Source: Tubulanus polymorphus (taxonomy: Eukaryota > Nemertea > Palaeonemertea > Tubulaniformes > Tubulanidae). Taken from it: DNA of 64,000 nucleotides. Location of the stretch: positions 2,840,485 to 2,904,484 of the forward strand of contig NC_134027.1 in assembly GCF_964204645.1 (NCBI RefSeq), given 5' to 3'. The notes under the pieces are model-generated. The model was not told the origin of the DNA. It did no database searches and worked only from the letters and a program-made list of their open reading frames with translations. Shown here piece after piece: positions 11,396-64,000 of this stretch. The translations under genes and the position numbers were made by a program. The stretch's first letter is position 1. Every line of letters begins with the position of its first letter.

Positions 11396-14067
11396 ATGAA
11401 TTTTGCGGAAAGTTTGAAATTTCGGTTCATCAACCGCATTGAATTATGCAAACAGGTCACACGCATGAACTGTCAGTATATGATACAAGCAGCGCGAAAC
11501 ATGGACGTATCGACATTTAAAATATGGCTGCGACATTGTAGAACTCATATCGGCGTTCAAAATCTGCGACATTTGGCAACGTTACTGTTAATACTAGCGT
11601 TAAGCTTCGGAATGTACAATAGGTGGCGTTTCACGAGGAATACGACCATTCTTGTTCTGTGTCTGGTCGGGTTGTTGATATTTTCTTTAATATGCGTAAT
11701 CACATATTACCTATCGATGAGGTCAGCGGCGTCGGCGCTGATTCGAATGTGGATTTGCTATTTTATGGGAATCGTTTCGTTCACGGAGAAACCGACGTTC
11801 GACCACGACGGTTTCGAGCAGGCGATGAACGCGCTGTTCGTAACGAGTTTAGTCGTGCAGTTCGTCGCGAGCTTCTTCGCGCAGGCGACCACCGCTCACG
11901 GATTACCGGGACCGCTTCTGTCGTTGATCGAGTTGTTAGAACTGACGGGAATGATCGTGGCTAGTATGACAATCGCTAGCGATATGCTCGCCTTTTCCAT
12001 ATTACTCGTATCGTTCGGGTTGACAGTCGTCGCCTTGCGTCTTAAATCATTCGTCGGACTTTTGAACATATTTCTACTCGCCGTTCTAACGGGTGTCTAT
12101 TTCTTCCCGAAATTACGCATACGCCTCGATATAAACTGTTTCAGTTTATCGTGTTTCGCTGTGAAGCTGTTAATTGATCCGTTACTGCAGTGGTTATTCT
12201 GTAAGGATAGCGTACTCGACCGATGGCAACGCTTTCTAAAACTATCGGTACTATTTCGACATTCCGCGATATTGCTGTTTGCCGTTATCGAACTGGCGTA
12301 TTGTATAACTTGTGCAGTTGTAATCCCGACTCATAAAGAATGGTATATCGTCGTGCCGATATTCATGGCCGCCGCGACGTTCTGGCTGCTCTGTCACGTC
12401 ATATTCGTTATAACGTGTTGGCAGCTGATGAAGAAAATCACGATTTGCAACACGACGTTTAAATACGCGTCGGACTCCAGTCGTAATATCAACCGAATCA
12501 TGGAATCGAAAGGCGTGCGACATTTCAGTTTGATATCTCAGCGTTTGACGTGTGTTACGTTGATCACGACGTTCTTGATCGCGGTCGTATCTTGGGAAAC
12601 TCGAACCGTAACGACGCTCGCTGCTTTCCTCGTTGTTTTACCATTAGAAGGTCTAGTATTCAGCTTACTGTTAGAGTTAGGACGAGCGCTAGGTGGGAGA
12701 TGTATCGGGTATGCTATTGTTGCTCCAGCGTTACAACACAGGTAAGTTTGATATCTAAGATTATGAAGAATGATGTAGAAATCTATTACAGTAAACCCGT
12801 GATTATCTGACTACCACCCTCGGTTTTCTGTGCAAGTCTTTTATTGTTGATTACATTTAGTTCATTTACAATTGAAATGATAGCCACTAATCGACCAATT
12901 TAATTATCTGCCAGCAGCGTCGAGAGTTGACTTTCTTTATTCCACGAATATAAGATGTATTTGGTATATTATTCAGAGCTGATGGCGCGACTACACTGAT
13001 AGCTGAGTCTCTCATACAGGAGACTGGCAGTCGTTCGATGGTAATATTGAATACAATCGAGAGATTCTTCACTCATCATATGGTGCACATATTCGGCTGT
13101 GATTACACGTCGAGTGGGCTGACGTTAGAAGCCGTTCAAGCGAAACTTCAAACATTCTTCGATAAAAACACCGATGATGGCCCGTGTTATGATACGTATA
13201 TCTTGTACTATAGTGGACTGAGTCATGATAGCGGTGACTGGGCTCTGACAGGTAAAATAGATATCTCTATTCCTGACCGAATTGAAATCACATTCGAACC
13301 TGCTTTATTTAGATTATTTGAGCCGATGAAATCAATCTGGTGTATGAGAATTCTCTTTTACATATATACGGTACAGCTTAGAATTAAATTAACCGTTTTG
13401 TTTACATTTAAAACGAAAATTGATCGGTGTTTTGGAAAGAAATTAAACGCGTAACGTACATCGTTGTATCGGTTTTAAAACTTACTAGTTAGCTTTCTTG
13501 TTATTCGATTTTGTAGGAAATACAATTCTACAGTTGGAAACTATTATCAACATGTGGAAGGAGAAGCGCGATCATTCGGGAGCTCGACTCGTCATGATTC
13601 TCGACACGGCGAATTCTTACCGGTGGATTCGTGCGGTGCAGCGTAATTCACGAGAGATGATCGCCGTTCAGACGTGCGTTTACGTTCCGCCGTCGAACGC
13701 GGAGGAGGGTCGCCGCGGTCAGATCGGTGATTTCACGTGTCAGTGGGTCGTCGATAACTGTACTGCGGTTGGCGCCGATGATTTGAACTGGGGGGAGAAA
13801 GGTCTGCAGCCGGAGTACGGCGTCTCTCGACGATGGACGAACTTTTCGTTTCATCTTCCGACCGATGAGGACATCGCTCATCACTGGCAGAGTAACTTCC
13901 CGAAATTAGCTCAACCGCTCGTGATGTGTGTTAGTTGTTCGTTGTTGGGAAGTAATATTTTCTGTTGCTGTGAATGTTTGTTCAGATGTATGAAGCGCAA
14001 GAAAATGTTATGGTTTCCTCCGAAACAGTTAGATACGGATCACGGTTTCCGATTGATTCGAAGTTGA
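11396..14067 (+). CDS. TMEM168: Transmembrane protein 168 homologue
   Basis: A polytopic membrane protein of poorly known function, reported at the nuclear membrane in vertebrates. Exons 11396-12741, 12977-13251 and 13517-14067 join in frame to about 723 residues (human about 697). Exon 1 encodes the N-terminal region and the hydrophobic segments, starting near residue 55 (HLATLLLILALSFGMYN). It includes the diagnostic GVRHFSLISQRL, VVLPLEG and GYAIVAP stretches. Exon 2 starts with ADGATTLIAE, matching the family's linker, and holds CDYTSSGLTLE and DTYILYYSGLSHDSGDWAL. Exon 3 holds the large soluble domain (GDFTCQWVVDNC, YGVSRRWTNFSFHLPTDEDIAHHW), one more hydrophobic segment (PLVMCVSCSLLGSNIFCC) and the ending LDTDHGFRLIRS. 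The second acceptor was placed at 12977 rather than 13031 because it keeps the phase and restores the linker. The copy looks complete. Confidence 0.95.
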
Positions 14068-15428
14068 ATCAATTTTATAGATTTCATGTCCCTTCACTGA
14101 TTATACGGCGGAACCTTATTATGACTTATCGGGTACAAACTTCGAATTATTTCATCCCAAAAAATGGCAATTTTGATAATTTCATACTGGATATGACGAA
14201 ATATCATTTAAAACGAACGTATTTTCAGGTGCACTGAAGTTCGTTGTAACGAGGTTCCACTCTATTATTTCTGAAGTATTTCTCTTTCACAGTCTAAGTT
14301 TAAATGCTAATGATATTGATTTATTGTAAAATAAAAACCGCTATAGCCTGAAATCCTACTGTATATGATATTAATCAAACGTGAACATTTTTCACCAGAT
14401 TGAATGGTCTCGAAATCAATGATCAAAAATTAAAATGCATAATGAGAAATTCAGGTTTGCTATATTACCAACATACGCAGCTTCCAGTTTATATGTATGT
14501 GTGCAAATTCAAAATGTAAAATGAAAATCTTTACAAATTCATGGTCCCTACGTCTCCTTGATTCTTTAAAAACTTCTTCTAAACAGAAAATACTTTCAAA
14601 CGCACTTGAAACTCCTTGAATTTCAGCAAAATGCACAAAACTACTTCGAGTTTAGTTTTGGTCCTAGGGTAAAAATTAGCTTATGAAATCATCGAGTTAA
14701 TGGTTTAATGTAGGGACCGTGTAATTTGAATGAGACTTGTTTTGTAAGAATGTTGTACTTCCTTAAACTATCTTATTGTGCTATGAGTGGCTTTCATTGT
14801 GATGACGAATGGAAGAAATCTTCGCCGTTTTATTTATTTATTATTTTGTTATATATGTGTACAACTTCAATCAATTTTTGGATCATTGTCATTGTATGGA
14901 TGTATTATGTATGTAGAATATATTTGATGTCCTTTGATTTGTTAGAAAAATTAATAAAGAAAATAAACTCTTCCAATACGTAATATTTATCAGTAGTCAT
15001 TGTCAGTATATTGAAGCATTGTGCCTGGTAGATGAGTACAGCGTTATCTGCATAGTGAGCGATGAAATTCGAAAAAAAAAACTAATATGAATGTCCTACA
15101 GAAGTTAATATTTATTATAAATTAAAACCTCCGATCAAAAATATAATACACGACATGAGATATCTCATTTCCTTGAACTTTCACAATATTGCCCTCAAAC
15201 CGTTTTCATTGTATATGTACAGCTACTTTATCCATTTCTGACTAGAATCGACACATTGGTTTTGAGAGATATAACAATTACAGATAAATTTTTTTTAGAG
15301 ATCGTAGAACAATGCCGTCCGTACAACTATCCGCATTTATGACCACAGATGAAAATAATAAGGCGCGCAAGGGACATTTAACATACAATCCATTCTTCGA
15401 TCAGTCATCCGTTCTTAGGTACACGGCT
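14068..15428. other. TMEM168 3' UTR and tail-to-tail spacer with the CNG gene
   Basis: Non-coding, AT-rich. AATAAA at 14330-14335 could end short TMEM168 transcripts. A close pair at 14953-14958 and 14962-14967 could end long ones. An open frame at 14726-14983 is low-complexity AT-driven sequence in this likely UTR and is not called as a gene. Confidence 0.55.
14330..14335 (+). terminator. Proximal poly(A) signal of TMEM168
   Basis: AATAAA about 260 bases after the TMEM168 stop codon. Confidence 0.5.
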
Positions 15429-15434
15429 TTTATT
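15429..15434 (-). terminator. Poly(A) signal of the CNG gene
   Basis: TTTATT on the + strand, which is AATAAA on the sense strand, about 175 bases after the CNG stop codon. Confidence 0.45.
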
Positions 15435-15606
15435 AGATAAGAACATGTTGAAGTATTTGTCTATCATTAAATTATGACTGTTAGCTTAAATAGAAGATAT
15501 ATCACATTATTGTGCGTTTCTACGCAACACGTATGAATAAATACAACGAATATCTCTATACAGTGAAACTCTCTACACGATAGTCGATCCTAGCTATTTT
15601 TCGTAT

Positions 15607-60544
<44,938 letters not shown>

Positions 60545-63325
60545 TTTCTTTCAGAAACGAATCTAAAATATTAAAAATTACGCCGTTTTTAAGTCGGAAT
60601 GATCGAGTTGGCTTCGTGTGAGAGGCATGCGGTGATGTCGATAAAACCCATTAGGAACGCTAGAGTAATGAGAAATCAATAGTTAGATTAATCAACATTA
60701 TTCAATTTACACGTTTCCTCTTTATAAAAATACATCGTTTAATCCTAAAAGAATCACACTTATTTTGTGGCCGACTTTGTGACCATTGTATTGAGTATTT
60801 TCATCATTATTTGACCTAAAAATTCAAACAATCCACATCAATGGAATTTGTTTAGTGTAGTATATACCTAATGATAAAGACAACAAAGTATTTAATTACG
60901 ATACATTCTGATATTATGATAATCAAAGTAGTGATCTTACTGGCAACAATAATTAGCTCTATCTCTCCTGATTTACAAATCATCCTGATTCATTGCAAAT
61001 ATCCTAAGTATTGAGAGAAGTGAGAGATATGGATTGAAATTAGAGATGAAATTTTATAAAAATAACTGTATATGGTAAACTCGGCAGCCATTTTGTTTCA
61101 TTAAACACGATCAGAGCGTAGATTACAGCATCTCTTCGGTTGCATTGGATATCATTCAAAATTTGCAGGAATTAACGCCAAATTACGACCACAAAATCAC
61201 AGAATAAGCCACGTTACACAGCGAACGATTTCACTCGTATCATTTACCTTCAGATAAATTCTATTCTTTCGTAAAATTTCCATCAAAATATTCACCTGGA
61301 TTTTATGTGTAATCAGTGCATTTCTGTCTCCGTACCTGTAAGTGGAAAGTGATTTGCCAGTTACCATGGAAACCAGATTGGCCGAGACAACAGTAGCAGC
61401 TCGTATTTCCTGTGTAGAACATGTGACATATTGACGTGAACACGAAGCTGAATAGAGGCTGTACATCATTAATATAGTTCGCTATTGATGACTTGTTGAT
61501 CTACTACATCGATTTATATGTAATCTGTTAGTGTATCCATCAAATTAATATCTGATACATTGTATACTATGGGCAATGTATAAATGATAATGCCTTAGTG
61601 CAGTTCCATTTCAGTAAAATCTGGTAATCAAAAGTTATATTGAAAAAAGACGAATTCACAGTGTATGAAAATTATATCCAAAATTATGGACCAAATTCTA
61701 GGATTTGTCTTATTCTACGTTAAGTGAATTAAAGTGAATCGGTCTCGGAATTTTAAATCATGGGCTTAATGTCGTTTACTATTGAAGGGATTTTCAATTC
61801 TTGCTGTAAAATATAAAGAAAATAATTCTATTTCTATTCAGCAGTTGTGTAGCAGGTCCGGGGTAGTGTATGAAGTGCAGCAGATCTTTTTCAGCAGGTC
61901 CGGCCGACCGTGAGTGGTGTCAGATATTGACCGTCAAGTGCTGCCGCTAGAAATATCGCAAGCGGAGAACGTGTGAACTAACTCAACGCGCTGCATTCCT
62001 ACTGTGGCATACGAGTATCATTTTAGTTCGAGCATTCACCGTCAACGATGTGTAAAGGGGCAGCACTTGACGGTGACACGGTTGACGGTTGATTGACGCC
62101 ATCAGGTTCGAATCCTTACCGAGGGAGCGTAGAGAAGCAATATCAAAATACATAAGTTTTTATATACATGTAATACCGATGACTCTCAGTCAAGGCTGAA
62201 ATAAGCCGAACCTTCAGAAAGGATTTTTGAAGAGATATATGTCTCACACAGTCTTATGTCTCACAGAATTCCCCATTCTGATTCCTGTGTCATGGTAACC
62301 TTGGTCCCCCCTCATAATAATCTTTTGTCTAAAAACATTTCCTCTCTAGTCAATATCACCTTGTTTCATGAACACAGCGTGTGTTGTTCTTGTTTGAAAT
62401 ATATACAGCGTAATACCATACTTGTAGTTACTCTTGGAAATAGTTTTTAGTATAAAACCGAAAATTCGTGTTTTTAATAAATCTTAATAGTTTCGACTTT
62501 TTAAAACTTGTGATTGTGGGACTTATATTCTATGCCCCACATTTGTTTAAGAGGACACTATACCCGCGTTGTGACGATAATCTAGAGAGAATCCCACAAT
62601 AATAACATAATATAAAGTCCGAAATGTTTCCTTGCGGGATTCTCTTTATTATGGACTTTCGCTTTAGCCTAAGTGAGTTCGAATTCGAACTTGATAGTAC
62701 CGAGATTGCCACTGTTCGTGCCGTGGCGGGGTGTAGCGATGCCATCAGGTTCCAATACATAAATAATCCAATGTTTGATGTTAGTTTAGTGGCAGTTCAC
62801 AGGTCTTCGTTATTTAGTCATGCATAGTTTTAGTTTTTCGTGCGTGGGTGTTATTAAAACAAAGCCCTACTAAAACGAAAACTATATGCACCAGAAAAAA
62901 AAACGACCAATTTACGTTTCATATGCGCTTGTTTATATTGCCTACACCAATTGACAGAGGTGGTTGAATATAATTCAGGTCTTACATAGAAACAGTACAT
63001 GTACCTGAAAGATACCAGAAATAAAAAACAAATTATCGTTTGTACATACAGATTTAAGTTGTTAGATTGGCTATAGAACTAAGTTGGTCTTAAACTGGTC
63101 TTACGTCTAAGCCATGACTATGCAACCGACCCCGTAAGTCATAAATCGATTTAATTTCTCCATTAATTCAGTTTATCTTAAATCGATTTAGGCCTTAATC
63201 CAGGAGTTGCTATATCAAACTTAACTAAACGAATAACAAATTTCAAAATCAATTTTATTCTCATACAACAATTATACAAAATGCCAGGAGTGCTCGAGGA
63301 ATTATAGTGTAAGCTCCTCAAACAT
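60545..63325. other. Upstream region of the CNG gene
   Basis: Should contain the CNG promoter and any non-coding first exon, neither of which I can place. It includes a repeat-like block at 61845-62130 with an inverted pair (CCGTCAAGTGCTGCC and GGCAGCACTTGACGG) and a B-box-like GGTTCGAATCC at 62105-62115. A related 'GCCATCAGGTTC-AAT' motif occurs near 62740. These look like decayed SINE or MITE pieces. Confidence 0.45.
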
Positions 63326-63450
63326 GTGGACTTTGAAAAACAGCTAGTCCAACCACCATAGGCGTATAAATTATCTATACGCCCATTGTCCAACCATAGA
63401 CTCTAAAACCAAAGTCTATGGCCCACAACCATGGACTCAATAGTCCATGG
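63326..63450. repeat. Cluster of short hairpins sharing an AGTCCATGG-type arm
   Basis: Consecutive inverted repeats: TGGACT/AGTCCA (63327-63351), GGCGTATA/TATACGCC (63361-63383), CCATAGACT/AGTCTATGG (63394-63421) and CCATGGACT/AGTCCATGG (63429-63450, 4-base loop). The last two are perfect 9-bp stems. Related single hairpins occur at 3606-3640, 6564-6588 and 41368-41391. Confidence 0.75.
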
Positions 63451-64000
63451 CCCCCGCACTAAAACCAGAGATAAACCTGGCCAAATACTCTGGAAAGCGT
63501 AGGATTAAGGAATCAATCTGATTTACATTCTTACATCATTTTATTTTCACATATCATATTATTAACTTTTAGCTTATTTTCTCAAATTTTAATAGTAATT
63601 TCATTTCTATTACTATGTATGAAATTGTACTAACTTAAAACAAAGTTACATGTAAGGTATTTAGAAGTCTTTATCTACGATACATTTCCACTACAGCTGA
63701 TTTATACAATTTGTATCAATAGGAAAATAATACATAAATCTTCAAATAAATATGGTTAGACTGACGAAGCTACGGTAACTTCTTAATTGTTTTATTCAAC
63801 TTGATAGTAGATATAAATACAACTCTATATAAAGATCAGAAATTCTTCTTGTCCAGATATTACAGGCCCCACACAGACACGGTTAAACTGATAATCAAAA
63901 CAAAGCTAGGACAATTGACTAATTAGCACTGAATCCTCACGTTAGCCTATCAAGAAACAGCTATTTTCGACAGGGCATTGTTGCTATATAAATTAACAAC
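63451..64000. other. Unassigned AT-rich right edge
   Basis: No coding, RNA or repeat feature recognised. Confidence 0.5.

Noticed and set aside
13031-13251. Shorter TMEM168 exon 2 starting at 13031
   Set aside because: It is also in phase, but the acceptor at 12977 adds ADGATTLIAE-type sequence matching the family linker, so the longer exon is preferred.
62105-62115. GGTTCGAATCC B-box match upstream of the CNG gene
   Set aside because: There is no A box at proper spacing and no cloverleaf. It was kept only as part of a repeat-like block.

Overview
The window is nuclear DNA of an invertebrate animal, most likely a lophotrochozoan and perhaps a mollusc. Genes are split by short GT-AG introns, and every gene recognised is metazoan. 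The base composition is AT-rich and the long introns carry fragments of DNA transposons. The lineage is inferred from gene content: an expanded caveolin family, an intronless LicD-domain gene and a beta-type CNG channel. No species call is possible from sequence alone.

Layout. 1-1507 (+): 3' two thirds of RTCB, the tRNA-splicing/XBP1 RNA ligase, in seven exons. 1973-5778 (+): three tandem caveolin genes (A, B, C), each with three exons, identical intron positions and identical phases. 8561-10338 (-): a four-exon Rab19/Rab43-type GTPase whose stop codon abuts a (CAG)n tract. About 1 kb of shared upstream DNA separates it from a divergent three-exon TMEM168 gene at 11396-14067 (+). 15607-60544 (-): one very large gene for a beta-type cyclic-nucleotide-gated channel subunit. 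I could join 19 exons with every junction in frame, giving about 1108 residues. Its channel and ligand-binding exons are packed into 15.6-20 kb, and its disordered N-terminus is spread over 40 kb.

Inside the introns of the channel gene lie an intronless gene on the opposite strand (LicD/fukutin-like, 30603-31712), a 154-bp MITE with perfect ends (29310-29463) and an 846-bp hAT-like element (40315-41160). They also hold a MITE-like inverted repeat (57419-57581) and a near-perfect palindrome around (TA)n at 58458-58831, which may be real or an assembly fold-back. A diverged duplicated segment (49.4 and 54.4 kb) and an E-box/TATA cluster near 56 kb that could be an internal promoter complete the list. 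The last 3.4 kb, upstream of the first coding exon, hold only repeats, including a cluster of short hairpins near 63.4 kb.

The genes do not form a pathway. The clearest biological points are the caveolin triplet with signs of gene conversion in the membrane exon, the CNG subunit with lysine where A-type channels carry the selectivity glutamate and with a PDZ-type C-terminus, the CAG tract touching the Rab stop codon, and the nested LicD gene. I found no prokaryotic-style system, CRISPR array, rRNA or intact tRNA.
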